From assembly GCA_002320245.1 (NCBI GenBank), contig DCKD01000096.1, positions 1 to 64,000 of the forward strand: a DNA stretch of 64,000 bases, given 5' to 3'. A program made the translations under genes and the position numbers. The stretch comes from Lachnospiraceae bacterium UBA1683. GTDB lineage: Bacteria > Bacillota > Clostridia > Lachnospirales > Lachnospiraceae. Below the pieces are notes generated by a model that worked only from the letters and a program-made list of their open reading frames with translations, did not search any database and was not told where the DNA came from. This document shows positions 33,821 through 41,969 of the stretch, in pieces. How positions within the stretch are numbered: position 1 is the first letter of the stretch; every line of letters begins with the position of its first letter.

Positions 33821-35226
33821 AAAAACATAAAAGAACATTAGTAGGGATGTTTCTGCAGTATGTGGCGATGTTCTGCGTTAATACGCTGCTTATTTTAGGA
33901 ATGGTCATTTTACTGTTTTTGGTGTTAGATATAACAGGAGCCGTGATTCCTGCAAATTATGCGGAGCAGAAGTTACAGGACAATGCGGAGAAAATTATTT
34001 CTTCGGATAAGGTCGGGGAAAATCTGATTCCGGAGGGCAGCAGTTATGGAGTATATGACAGGGATGGAAACTGGATGTACGGGAGTTTCGCCGTGCAGGA
34101 GCGGAAACAGGCATGGAAGTCTTATCGGGCTGAAAATAGGTATAGGGAGCATGGAGGGTATTACCGTTTTTTCACAAGGAAGAACGGAGAAGTCTGCATC
34201 GTGGAATACGAACTGCACACTTCTTTTTCAGGGCAGACCAGTAAAAGCAGACTTTTTACACCGGAAGTATTGTTAGTGGGGTTATTTGTCATTCTGTTTT
34301 TAGTGCAGACATTTGTTTTGGCAGGAGTATTTGCAAAAAAGTTAAGAATCCGACTGCATAATCTTTGTGAAGTGACAGAAAAAGTAGCGGCGAATACACT
34401 GGAATTTGAAGAAACACATTCCGATATAAAAGAAATTGATGAGGTACTGACCTCCTTGAATCAGATGAAAGATGCGTTACAGATGTCATTGAAACAGCAG
34501 TGGGAATTGGAAAATCAGAGAAAAGAGCAGCTTGCTGCACTGACACATGATATCAAGACTCCGCTGACAGTGATTCGTGGCAATGCGGAGTTGCTGTCGG
34601 AAGAATGTCTGTCGGAAGAAGGTAGGGGGTGCAATGACTACATTCTTCAGAATGTATCCGAAATGGAGTCTTATCTGGAGGCAATGCGGTGTGTCCTGTG
34701 GTACGAAACGAAAGAAACAAAAACAGAAATGATATCCTGCCGGCAGATGGCGATGAAATTGGAAACGAAAGCAACTCAGCTTTCGGCAGCCAGAAAGATG
34801 CCGGTCCGTGTCTGTAATGGGACACTGGATGGCAGGCTGCGTGCGGATATAGGTCAGATTCTCCGGGCATGGGAGAATCTGGTCGGCAATGCGCTGGATT
34901 ACACGAAACCGGAACGGGGAATTGTTATTGAAATCGGATGTGCGGTGTGGGAAGACTGCAATCACTCTGAAAGCAGTGAAGCGGAATACGAGAATTATCT
35001 GACTGCGAAAGTGCTGGATTATGGGTCTGGTTTTACAAAACGGGATTTGTGTCATGCAAAAGAAGAGTTTTACCGCGGGGATTTTAGCAGGCATGACCAC
35101 AGCCATCAGGGGCTGGGACTGTCGATTGCACAGGAAATGACAGAGACGCAGGGTGGATTTCTGACACTGGGGAATTCGGAAGAGGCCGGAGGGGCAGAAA
35201 CTGCGATTTGGCTGAAAGTGGAATGA
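33811..35226 (+). CDS. Sensor histidine kinase of the immunity operon
   Basis: 471 residues. Two membrane helices (~15-40 and ~155-180) flank an extracellular sensor of ~115 residues. A HAMP-like region, an H-box (LTHDIKTPLTVIRGN, near residue 250) and the ATPase with NALDYT, DYGSGF and GLGLSIAQEM follow. It probably detects a cationic peptide at the cell surface and activates the regulator, as in LanK/CprK systems. ATG 33811 starts within the end of the regulator gene. Confidence 0.9.
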   Translation: MEVKKHKRTLVGMFLQYVAMFCVNTLLILGMVILLFLVLDITGAVIPANYAEQKLQDNAEKIISSDKVGENLIPEGSSYGVYDRDGNWMYGSFAVQERKQAWKSYRAENRYREHGGYYRFFTRKNGEVCIVEYELHTSFSGQTSKSRLFTPEVLLVGLFVILFLVQTFVLAGVFAKKLRIRLHNLCEVTEKVAANTLEFEETHSDIKEIDEVLTSLNQMKDALQMSLKQQWELENQRKEQLAALTHDIKTPLTVIRGNAELLSEECLSEEGRGCNDYILQNVSEMESYLEAMRCVLWYETKETKTEMISCRQMAMKLETKATQLSAARKMPVRVCNGTLDGRLRADIGQILRAWENLVGNALDYTKPERGIVIEIGCAVWEDCNHSESSEAEYENYLTAKVLDYGSGFTKRDLCHAKEEFYRGDFSRHDHSHQGLGLSIAQEMTETQGGFLTLGNSEEAGGAETAIWLKVE

Positions 35227-35316
35227 CAGGCAATCCGTGTATTATCATAGGGGCCAAAATACCTTTTGATCCCAACATGAAATGAAGATTAATGAGAAAA
35301 ATAATCAATAAGGTTA

Positions 35317-35348
35317 TTGACAACTTTCTAACATTAGAATATACTAAC
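35317..35348 (+). promoter_or_regulatory. feo promoter with metal-regulator box (box 2)
   Basis: TTGACA (35317-35322), 17 nt, TATACT (35340-35345). ATTAG-AATATA-CTAAC spans 35333-35348 over the -10. The layout and many bases match the promoter at 1859-1890, 33 kb away, which strongly suggests a common repressor. Confidence 0.8.
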
Positions 35349-35394
35349 CATGATAAAGAAATGAAAATGATTATCAACAAAGCAGGAGGATGAG

Positions 35395-35607
35395 ATGATG
35401 CCTTTATCAATGGTGAATACCGGTGAAGAAAACACAATTAAAAAAGTCGGCGGAAAAGAAGAGACCAGACGTTTTCTCGAGGGACTTGGTTTTGTAACTG
35501 GCGGAAAAGTAAAAGTTGTATCTGAAATCAATGGAAGCCTGATTGTAAATGTGAAGGATTCAAGGGTTGCCATTGGAAGAGATATGGCAAATAAAATCAT
35601 GGTTTAA
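35395..35607 (+). CDS. feoA: FeoA domain protein 1
   Basis: 70 residues of a single SH3-like FeoA domain: MPLSMVNTGEENTIKKVGG, then RRFLEGLGFVTGGKVKVVSE and DSRVAIGRDMANKIMV. Small cytoplasmic proteins of this kind bind FeoB and support ferrous iron uptake. AGGAGG is followed by two ATG codons at 35395 and 35398; the second has the better spacing (8 nt). First gene after the metal-regulated promoter, 23 nt before a second FeoA. Confidence 0.9.
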   Translation: MMPLSMVNTGEENTIKKVGGKEETRRFLEGLGFVTGGKVKVVSEINGSLIVNVKDSRVAIGRDMANKIMV

Positions 35608-35630
35608 CTGCAAGAAAGAAGGAGTGGGCA

Positions 35631-35852
35631 ATGAAGACATTAAGAGAGATACCATGCGGTCAGACTGTTAAAGTCCAAAAACTGAACGGCGGCGGACCAG
35701 TGAAAAGACGTATTATGGATATGGGAATTACAAGGGGTATTGAAATATTCGTAAGAAAAGTAGCTCCATTGGGAGATCCAATTGAAGTTACAGTAAGAGG
35801 ATATGAATTATCCCTTCGAAAAGCAGATGCGGAAATGATTGAAGTTGAGTAA
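35631..35852 (+). CDS. feoA: FeoA domain protein 2
   Basis: 73 residues: MKTLREIPCGQTVKVQKLNG, KRRIMDMGITRGIEIFVRKV, GDPIEVTVRGYELSLRKADA and MIEVE. It has the canonical FeoA pattern and is closer to the textbook family than the first copy. Tandem feoA genes before feoB are common in Clostridia. A fourth-type metal box (35869-35884) lies between this gene and feoB. Confidence 0.92.
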   Translation: MKTLREIPCGQTVKVQKLNGGGPVKRRIMDMGITRGIEIFVRKVAPLGDPIEVTVRGYELSLRKADAEMIEVE

Positions 35853-35868
35853 TTTTTTTTAATTATAG

Positions 35869-35884
35869 GTTAGATTCAACTAAT
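35869..35884 (+). promoter_or_regulatory. Internal metal-regulator box before feoB (box 3)
   Basis: GTTAG-ATTCAA-CTAAT, one base from a perfect palindrome, lies 17 nt past the feoA2 stop and 75 nt before feoB. I see no clear -35/-10 pair overlapping it, so it may act as a roadblock or secondary site. Confidence 0.6.
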
Positions 35885-35958
35885 TATAATCAGAAAAATG
35901 AAATCTTAAGTAGCTGAGTGAAATTAAAGCAAAATGTAAAAAGAAAGAGGGCATAGAA

Positions 35959-38115
35959 ATGGCAATTAAAATTGCACTTGCGGGAAACCCAAACTGTGGT
36001 AAGACAACACTGTTTAATGCACTGACAGGCTCCAATCAGTTTGTCGGGAACTGGCCGGGCGTAACAGTTGAGAAAAAAGAAGGAAAACTTAAGGGATACA
36101 AAGATGTAAGTATCATGGACTTACCCGGAATTTATTCCTTGTCTCCATACACACTGGAAGAAGTTGTGGCAAGAAATTATCTGATTGGTGAGAGACCGGA
36201 TGCAATCATTAATATTGTTGACGGAACGAATATCGAGAGAAACCTGTATCTGTCAACACAAGTGATGGAACTTGGCATTCCAGTTATCATGGCGGTAAAT
36301 ATGATTGACGTTCTGGAAAAGACCGGAGATAAGATTCATATTGACAGACTTGCAAAGAAACTTGGCTGTGAGGTCGTAGAGATTTCCGCACTGAAAGGTA
36401 CCGGGATTAAAGATGCGGCAAGCCGGGCAGTTAAACTCGCGAGAAAGAATGAGACGGCAGTACCTGTTCATGAATTTGGGGAGTATATTGAAGAAATTAT
36501 CGGCCGGGTGGAAGACAAACTTGGGAGTCATGTGCCGGAAGAACAGAAAAGGTTTTTTGCAATCAAACTGTTGGAAAAGGACGATAAGATTGCAGGACAG
36601 ATGAAAATCACTCCGGATGTTTCCAGAGAGATTGCTGAATTGGAGGATAAATTAGATGATGATATGGAAAGTATCATCACAAATGCAAGATATGAATATA
36701 TTTCATCGATTATCGGAAGTTGCGTTACAAGGAGCAAAAAAGAAAAACTGACAACTTCAGACAAGATTGACCGTGTTGTTACAAACCGTTGGCTGGCGCT
36801 GCCAATTTTTGCAGTTGTTATGTGGCTTGTATATTACATATCCGTTACAACAGTAGGCGCGTTTGTGACAGACTGGACAAATGATGTGCTGTTTGGTGAG
36901 ATTATCCCGCCGGCAATCGAAAGCGCCCTTACTGCAATTCACTGCGCAGACTGGCTGCAAGGCTTGATTCTGGATGGTATTGTGGCAGGAGTCGGGGCCG
37001 TACTTGGATTCGTACCGCAGATGCTGGTATTGTTCCTGTTCCTTGCGTTCCTTGAATCCTGCGGATATATGGCGCGTGTTGCATTTATCATGGACAGGAT
37101 TTTCCGTAAATTCGGTCTTTCCGGTAAATCCTTCATCCCGATGCTGATTGGTACCGGCTGTGGTGTTCCGGGGATTATGGCATCCCGAACCATTGAAAAC
37201 GACAGAGACCGCAAGATGACGATTATGACAACAACGTTTATTCCGTGCGGAGCAAAACTTCCAATTATTGCCCTGATTGCAGGTGCTTTGTTTGATGGCG
37301 CTTCATGGGTTGCGCCGAGTGCGTATTTTGTAGGAATCGCGGCAATTGTCTGCTCCGGTATTATCTTGAAGAAGACAAAGATGTTTGCCGGTGAACCTGC
37401 GCCGTTTGTCATGGAACTTCCGGCATATCATTGGCCGACTGTAAGTAATGTACTTCGAAGCATGTGGGAGAGAGGCTGGTCCTTCATTAAAAAGGCGGGA
37501 ACCATTATCCTTCTTTCCACGATTGTACTCTGGTTTTTGATGAACTTTGGATGGGCAGACGGTTCCTTTGGTATGCTGGAAGCCGAGCAGCTTGACAGCA
37601 GTATCCTTGCATCTCTTGGAAGTGTGGTTGCACCAATTTTCGCACCACTTGGATGGGGTGACTGGAAAATGGCAGTTGCAGCAGTTACAGGTTTAATTGC
37701 AAAAGAAAATGTAGTGGGTACGTTCGGTATTCTCTTCGGATTCGCAGAAGTAAATGCAGATAATGGAATTGAAATCTGGGGACAGCTTGCAGGAAGTATG
37801 ACAGCAGTGGCGGCATATTCATTCCTTGTATTTAACCTTCTGTGTGCTCCTTGTTTTGCGGCAATGGGAGCAATCAAACGTGAGATGAACAATGCGAAAT
37901 GGTTCTGGTTTGCAATCGGATATCAGACACTGCTTGCATATGTAGTATCTCTTTGTATATATCAGATTGGAACTCTGATTTCCGGTGGAGCATTTGGACT
38001 TGGGACAATTGTGGCGTTTGTATTGGTAATCGGATTTGTTTATCTGTTATTCAGACCTTATAAAGAAAGCACAACATTGAAGTTCTCAATGAAAAAAACA
38101 GCAGCAGCAAAATAA
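35959..38115 (+). CDS. feoB: Ferrous iron transport protein B
   Basis: Main Fe(II) transporter of the inner membrane. 718 residues. An N-terminal G domain has GNPNCGKTTLFNAL (G1), LPGIYSLSPYTLEE (after G3), NMIDVL (G4) and SALKGTG (G5). A GDI-like helical domain (~175-265) and a membrane domain follow with the two Gate repeats, including the Cys in IGTGCGVPGIMASRTIENDR and VGTFGILFGFA. No FeoC-like gene follows; the small Cys-rich partner is encoded at 1961. A terminator follows. Confidence 0.97.
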   Translation: MAIKIALAGNPNCGKTTLFNALTGSNQFVGNWPGVTVEKKEGKLKGYKDVSIMDLPGIYSLSPYTLEEVVARNYLIGERPDAIINIVDGTNIERNLYLSTQVMELGIPVIMAVNMIDVLEKTGDKIHIDRLAKKLGCEVVEISALKGTGIKDAASRAVKLARKNETAVPVHEFGEYIEEIIGRVEDKLGSHVPEEQKRFFAIKLLEKDDKIAGQMKITPDVSREIAELEDKLDDDMESIITNARYEYISSIIGSCVTRSKKEKLTTSDKIDRVVTNRWLALPIFAVVMWLVYYISVTTVGAFVTDWTNDVLFGEIIPPAIESALTAIHCADWLQGLILDGIVAGVGAVLGFVPQMLVLFLFLAFLESCGYMARVAFIMDRIFRKFGLSGKSFIPMLIGTGCGVPGIMASRTIENDRDRKMTIMTTTFIPCGAKLPIIALIAGALFDGASWVAPSAYFVGIAAIVCSGIILKKTKMFAGEPAPFVMELPAYHWPTVSNVLRSMWERGWSFIKKAGTIILLSTIVLWFLMNFGWADGSFGMLEAEQLDSSILASLGSVVAPIFAPLGWGDWKMAVAAVTGLIAKENVVGTFGILFGFAEVNADNGIEIWGQLAGSMTAVAAYSFLVFNLLCAPCFAAMGAIKREMNNAKWFWFAIGYQTLLAYVVSLCIYQIGTLISGGAFGLGTIVAFVLVIGFVYLLFRPYKESTTLKFSMKKTAAAK

Positions 38116-38135
38116 GATGAGGCTGCATTAAGATG

Positions 38136-38169
38136 GAGCCTGCATCGGATTAGTGATGCGGGCTCTTTT
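38136..38169 (+). terminator. Terminator after feoB
   Basis: GAGCCTGCATC pairs with GATGCGGGCTC (one G-T pair) around an 8-nt loop, followed by TTTT. From here to 38478 two overlapping frames of 70-80 codons occur, but neither has a ribosome site or a recognisable domain, so I call no gene in that stretch. Confidence 0.75.
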
Positions 38170-38478
38170 GGGAAGAATGTCACCAGGAGGGGAACGGATG
38201 CCGGGAAAAGAGGACTGTTTTCAAGGCTTGGAAAATAAAAGAATGAATATAGAAAGGGGCGGGAATACTGTCATTAAACTGACTGACCGTCTCTTTTTAT
38301 GTGCTGGCAATGGATTGAATCCATTTGTGCCTGCACAGGAATGTATCTGGCGGATGCCCCGATTAAGCGGCGGTACGCGAGATTCAGTGTCAACGTAATC
38401 GAGCAGGGCTCTTACCCGGTTACAGAAGAATGGCTAATGATAAAAAATTTCAGGAGAGAGATTCTTGCAGAAATTATG

Positions 38479-38531
38479 TTGACAGAAAAGAACAAATCCG
38501 GTATGATAATTACGTGTTAGATAAAACTAAC
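38479..38531 (+). promoter_or_regulatory. Promoter with metal-regulator box (box 4) for DUF2325 operon
   Basis: TTGACA (38479-38484), 17 nt, TATGAT (38502-38507). The perfect palindrome GTTAG-ATAAAA-CTAAC (38516-38531) covers the expected transcription start, so repression should be tight. Confidence 0.8.
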
Positions 38532-38592
38532 TATATAAAACAAGGGTTTGTACGAAAACGGCAGAGAAAGGCCGTATATTTTTTGTTACCGA

Positions 38593-38608
38593 GTTAGATT
38601 AAACTAAC
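38593..38608 (+). promoter_or_regulatory. Second metal-regulator box (box 5) in the DUF2325 leader
   Basis: Perfect palindrome GTTAG-ATTAAA-CTAAC, 77 bp after box 4 and 33 bp before the start codon. Two boxes on one leader could allow cooperative or looped repression. Confidence 0.7.
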
Positions 38609-38641
38609 ATAAAAAGATGAAAATGAGGAAAGGGTGAAAAG

Positions 38642-38929
38642 ATGAGTATTGTTATCATAGGCGGAAATGAAAGAATGGTATGTCAGTATACAGATATCTG
38701 TAAACGTTATGGCTGTAAGGCGAAGGTGTTTCCAAAAGAACACGGCTCTGTGAGAAAGAAAATCGGATGTCCGGATTTGATGATTTTATTTACAAATACG
38801 GTTTCACACAAGATGGTGGTAAGTGCCGCACAGGAAGCAAAGAAAAACAATATTCCGGTTGCCCGGATTCATACAAGCAGTGCGAGCGCACTTCGCACCG
38901 TCCTGGAAGAACACTGTACGGTGGTATAG
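38642..38929 (+). CDS. DUF2325 family protein
   Basis: 95 residues: MSIVIIGGNERMVCQYTDIC, YGCKAKVFPKEHGSVRKKIG, CPDLMILFTNTVSHKMVVSA and IHTSSASALRTVLEEHC. This is the DUF2325 alpha/beta fold, a small Rossmann-like protein with Cys residues that could bind a metal or cluster. No function is established. First gene of an operon with DUF3793 and flavodoxin behind two metal boxes, which places it in the response to iron limitation. Confidence 0.85.
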   Translation: MSIVIIGGNERMVCQYTDICKRYGCKAKVFPKEHGSVRKKIGCPDLMILFTNTVSHKMVVSAAQEAKKNNIPVARIHTSSASALRTVLEEHCTVV

Positions 38930-38941
38930 GAGGATGGAATA

Positions 38942-39496
38942 ATGGCAATAGAGAAAATGCTGGTTGAACATTGTTCGGCTACACTTGCATCGATTAAAAG
39001 TGCAAATTTGTTCAGTATGTATTTTACGACAGAAGAAGAACTGAAACGTCAGATTGATTACTGGAATACATGTATGGCGGAAAAAGGAATCCGCTTATCT
39101 GAGCTGGGGGTTCAGAGGGGCAGAGTTCTTGTTTATGTGTATAGAAGAAATCAGTTGCAGGCGGATCTTCAATGTCCGGGTGTAGCAGCATTTTTGAAAA
39201 AGTACGGGTACGAGAGTGTAGACATTGAATATGCACTGGAGCGTCTGCGGGACAGGATTGTGAAAAGTGGCAGTTTTCCGCACGAGATTGGACTCTTTTT
39301 GAATTATCCGCTGATGGATGTAAAAGGGTTTATTGAGAACAAAGGGCAGAATTATCAATATTCGGGATTGTGGAAAGTGTACTGCAATGAGGAAGAGACG
39401 AAAGAGCTTTTCCGAAAATATGAAAAATGTAAGGATGTGTATATCCGCCTGTGGGAACAGGGAAGAAGTGTTATGCAGCTTACGGTAGCTGCCTGA
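38942..39496 (+). CDS. DUF3793 family protein
   Basis: 184 residues recognisable as DUF3793: MLVEHCSATLASIKSANLFS, MAEKGIRLSELGVQRGRVLV, then YVYRRNQLQADLQCPGVAAF, FPHEIGLFLNYPLMDVKGFI and the tail with VYCNEEETKELFRKYEKC. The family is found in anaerobic Firmicutes next to DUF2325 or flavodoxin genes. The conserved Cys, His and Glu residues hint at metal or heme handling, but nothing is proven. 12 nt after DUF2325 with a GGAGG site. Confidence 0.85.
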   Translation: MAIEKMLVEHCSATLASIKSANLFSMYFTTEEELKRQIDYWNTCMAEKGIRLSELGVQRGRVLVYVYRRNQLQADLQCPGVAAFLKKYGYESVDIEYALERLRDRIVKSGSFPHEIGLFLNYPLMDVKGFIENKGQNYQYSGLWKVYCNEEETKELFRKYEKCKDVYIRLWEQGRSVMQLTVAA

Positions 39497-39536
39497 CATA
39501 GATTGAAAATATATCAAGGAGGAAAGAGGGTAAATT

Positions 39537-39965
39537 ATGAGCAAAATAGCAATTGTATATTGGAGTGGAACAGGAAATACAAGGATGATGGCAGAGAATA
39601 TAAAAGAAGGGGCAAAGGCTGCGGGGGCAGAAACGAATGTATTTACGGCGGCTGAATTTTCTGAAGATAAAATAGAAGAATTTGATGCAGTTGCATTTGG
39701 CTGCCCGTCTATGGGGGCTGAAGAACTGGAGGACAGTGAATTTGAACCGGTGTTTGCCTCATGCAAAAACAAATTAAGCGGCAAAAAGATTGCCTTGTTT
39801 GGTTCTTACGGATGGGGAGACGGAGAATGGATGCGTAACTGGGAGGATACCTGTCTGGAGTGCGGGGCACAGCTTGCGTGTGAGAGTGTTATCTGTAATG
39901 GTGAGCCAGATGATGAGGCACAGGAGATGTGCAGGAACCTGACGCACTGTCTCATCGGCAATTAG
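39537..39965 (+). CDS. Flavodoxin
   Basis: 142 residues, short-chain flavodoxin. The FMN phosphate loop WSGTGNTRMMA is at residues 8-18, FGCPSMGAEELEDSEFEPV follows, and FGSYGWGDGEWM near residue 83 contacts the flavin ring. Flavodoxin replaces ferredoxin as electron carrier when iron is scarce, which agrees with the metal boxes in front of this operon. It could supply electrons to IspG at 45.8 kb (inference). Confidence 0.93.
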   Translation: MSKIAIVYWSGTGNTRMMAENIKEGAKAAGAETNVFTAAEFSEDKIEEFDAVAFGCPSMGAEELEDSEFEPVFASCKNKLSGKKIALFGSYGWGDGEWMRNWEDTCLECGAQLACESVICNGEPDDEAQEMCRNLTHCLIGN

Positions 39966-39997
39966 CACTATGCACGTCAATCAAAAGGCGTTTTGAA

Positions 39998-40025
39998 AAA
40001 ATTTCTGACATGGATAAAATTTCTG
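39998..40025 (+). repeat. Direct repeat AAAATTTCTG before the FMN reductase gene
   Basis: Two copies at 39998-40007 and 40016-40025, an 18-bp period, about 50 bp before a TATAAT-like -10. Possible regulator site; otherwise the intergenic region holds nothing I can name. Confidence 0.35.
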
Positions 40026-40109
40026 CAATCGGTGCTTTTTTTGGATGTAATGTGATATAATTAAACGAACTGAATCTTTTCAGATTTACATTGAAAGAAG
40101 GATGATGAC

Positions 40110-40676
40110 ATGAAAGTATTATTATTAAACGGAAGCCCGAGAAAAGAAGGCTGTACATTTACAGCGCTGACAGAGGTTGCGGCGTCTCTTCAGGAGCAGG
40201 GAATTGAAACAGAGATTTTTCAGGCGGGGAATGCAGATACAGAGAATGTAAAGGCAGCGGCAGAAAAGCTGAAAAGTGCAGATGCGCTGGTTGTAGGTTC
40301 TCCTGTTTATTGGGCATCTCCTACCGGGCAGATTATTGAATTTATGGATAAGCTCTGCTCTCTTGCAGGGAAAGATATGTTGTATAAACCCGCTGCTGCA
40401 GTTACATCTGCAAGACGTGCAGGCACAACCGCTACACTGGATGTCCTTATGAAGTATTTCCTGTTCTACCAGATGCCGGTTGTGTCCTCTAACTATTGGG
40501 CAATGGTGCACGGAAACACACCGGAGGAGGTGAAACGGGATGCAGAAGGACTCCAGATTATGCATGTTTTAGGCAATAATATGGCATGGATGCTGAAATG
40601 TCTGGAGGCAGGGAAGAATGCAGGAGTGGAACTGCCGAAGACAGAGGAGAAAATTAAGACAAATTTCATACGATAG
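40110..40676 (+). CDS. NAD(P)H-dependent FMN reductase / flavodoxin-fold oxidoreductase
   Basis: 188 residues. LLLNGSPRKEGCTFTAL at the N-terminus is the phosphate-binding loop of NADPH-dependent FMN reductases. DALVVGSPVYWASPTGQIIE and DKLCSLAGKDMLYKPAAAVT follow. The C-terminal helix is short. It likely binds FMN and reduces a quinone, nitro compound or metal; the substrate is unknown. Separate promoter region from the flavodoxin operon. The DNA just after it carries a remnant of another oxidoreductase. Confidence 0.88.
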   Translation: MKVLLLNGSPRKEGCTFTALTEVAASLQEQGIETEIFQAGNADTENVKAAAEKLKSADALVVGSPVYWASPTGQIIEFMDKLCSLAGKDMLYKPAAAVTSARRAGTTATLDVLMKYFLFYQMPVVSSNYWAMVHGNTPEEVKRDAEGLQIMHVLGNNMAWMLKCLEAGKNAGVELPKTEEKIKTNFIR

Positions 40677-40689
40677 CCGTGAGAAGGAA

Positions 40690-40842
40690 ATTGGGAAACA
40701 GAGGGAATATGCGCCGGCAGGGCATTACGGTGATGCAGAGTTGGAAATCGGGCGTGTGTGCGTTCACCTTGCATCTCCGGATTCCAAGTATATGTCAGGC
40801 GAGACGATTACTCTTGAAGGCGGAATGGGACAAAGACCATAG
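40690..40842 (+). pseudogene. C-terminal remnant of a short-chain dehydrogenase
   Basis: The frame reads YAPAGHYGDAE, then VCVHLASPDSKYMSGETITL, then EGGMGQRP and a stop. This is the C-terminal end of classical SDR enzymes (an ...GRxGxxEE... turn, FLAS, YxTGxxxxxDGG). The NAD-binding loop, the catalytic Ser/Tyr/Lys part and any start are gone. From 40843 to 41036 I see no gene. Confidence 0.65.
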
Positions 40843-41036
40843 AGCAGAATATGGAAGAGAAAAGAAAGCAGCAGGATTTTCCGGTGAACAGGCGGAAGAG
40901 AATCCTGTTGCTTTATCTTTTTCAGAGAGGTTGTCAGAAAAGCTCTGATTGTGTTATACTGTCAAAGTGTATCCGGTACACTGACACATTTATATCAGGA
41001 TACCGGAGGAGAACTTTAGAAAAAGAAGGCTAATAT

Positions 41037-41969
41037 ATGAAAGATATAGAATTTAAACGTCCGGAGTTGGAGGACAGGGAGCTTATCAGTTCTTATTTTG
41101 AAAAAGCACCAAGCAGGAGCTGTGAACGGACTTTTGCAAATGTGTACCTTTGGTCCCGGCGGTATCATGTGAGATATGCGGTGATTGAAGGTGCGCTGGT
41201 GTTTATGGATGACGAAGACGGGCTGATGTTCGCGTACCCGGCGGGTGAGCCGGAGGCAGTGAAACGCGCATTGGAGTTTTTAAAGTCATATAGTGAAGAG
41301 CGCGGATGCTCCCTGAAACTTTATAATGTGACGGAAGAAAATTTTGCGCAGATGGACTCATGGTATCCGGGAAAATATCAGATTGAGTATGACCGTGATG
41401 AGGCGGATTATGTATATGAGACAGAAAAACTTGCGACACTTGCGGGCAAGAAATTGCATGGCAAGCGTAATCATATAAACAAGTTTAAATCATTACACGA
41501 GAACTGGAGTTACGAATCTCTGGATGATGACAATGTGGAAGAGTGTTTCCAGATGGCATTGAAGTGGAGAACGGATAATGGCTGCGAGGATGATGCCGAA
41601 AAGAATGCTGAGATGTGTGTGACTCTGAATTCCCTTCGGCTGTACAAAGAATTGGGGATGGTTGGCGGTGTGCTGCGGGTTGATGGAAAAGTCGTTGCAT
41701 TTACCGTAGGAGAACAGAACTGCAGGGACACATTTGTCGTGCATATTGAGAAGGCGTTTGCAGATGTGGATGGCGCCTACCCGATGATTAACCAGCAGTT
41801 TGTACAGCATGAATGTATGGAATATGCATATGTAAACAGGGAGGATGATGCCGGATCTGAAGGATTAAGAAAAGCAAAACTGTCTTACCGTCCGGCATTC
41901 CTTGTGCAGAAAGGATTTGTGACGAGGAAGTCAAAGACTCCGCTGGAAGCAACGGGGCATCAAGTTTGA
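41037..41969 (+). CDS. DUF2156 domain protein (aminoacyl-phospholipid/GNAT-like)
   Basis: 310 residues resembling DUF2156 proteins of Clostridia, a tandem GNAT fold related to the C-terminal catalytic domain of MprF-type lysyl-phosphatidylglycerol synthases. Features: YLWSRRYHVRYAVIEGALVF, KKLHGKRNHINKFKSLHENW (near residue 143) and GVLRVDGKVVAFTVGEQN. There are no membrane helices, so it may transfer an amino acid in the cytosol. The last nine or so codons and the stop codon come from the structured repeat at 41943-42114, so the original C-terminus may have been replaced. Confidence 0.82.
   Translation: MKDIEFKRPELEDRELISSYFEKAPSRSCERTFANVYLWSRRYHVRYAVIEGALVFMDDEDGLMFAYPAGEPEAVKRALEFLKSYSEERGCSLKLYNVTEENFAQMDSWYPGKYQIEYDRDEADYVYETEKLATLAGKKLHGKRNHINKFKSLHENWSYESLDDDNVEECFQMALKWRTDNGCEDDAEKNAEMCVTLNSLRLYKELGMVGGVLRVDGKVVAFTVGEQNCRDTFVVHIEKAFADVDGAYPMINQQFVQHECMEYAYVNREDDAGSEGLRKAKLSYRPAFLVQKGFVTRKSKTPLEATGHQV

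Noticed and set aside
38153..38520. Two overlapping frames of 81 and 73 codons after feoB
   Set aside because: No ribosome site, no recognisable domain, and one runs into the promoter of the DUF2325 operon. A decayed gene cannot be excluded.
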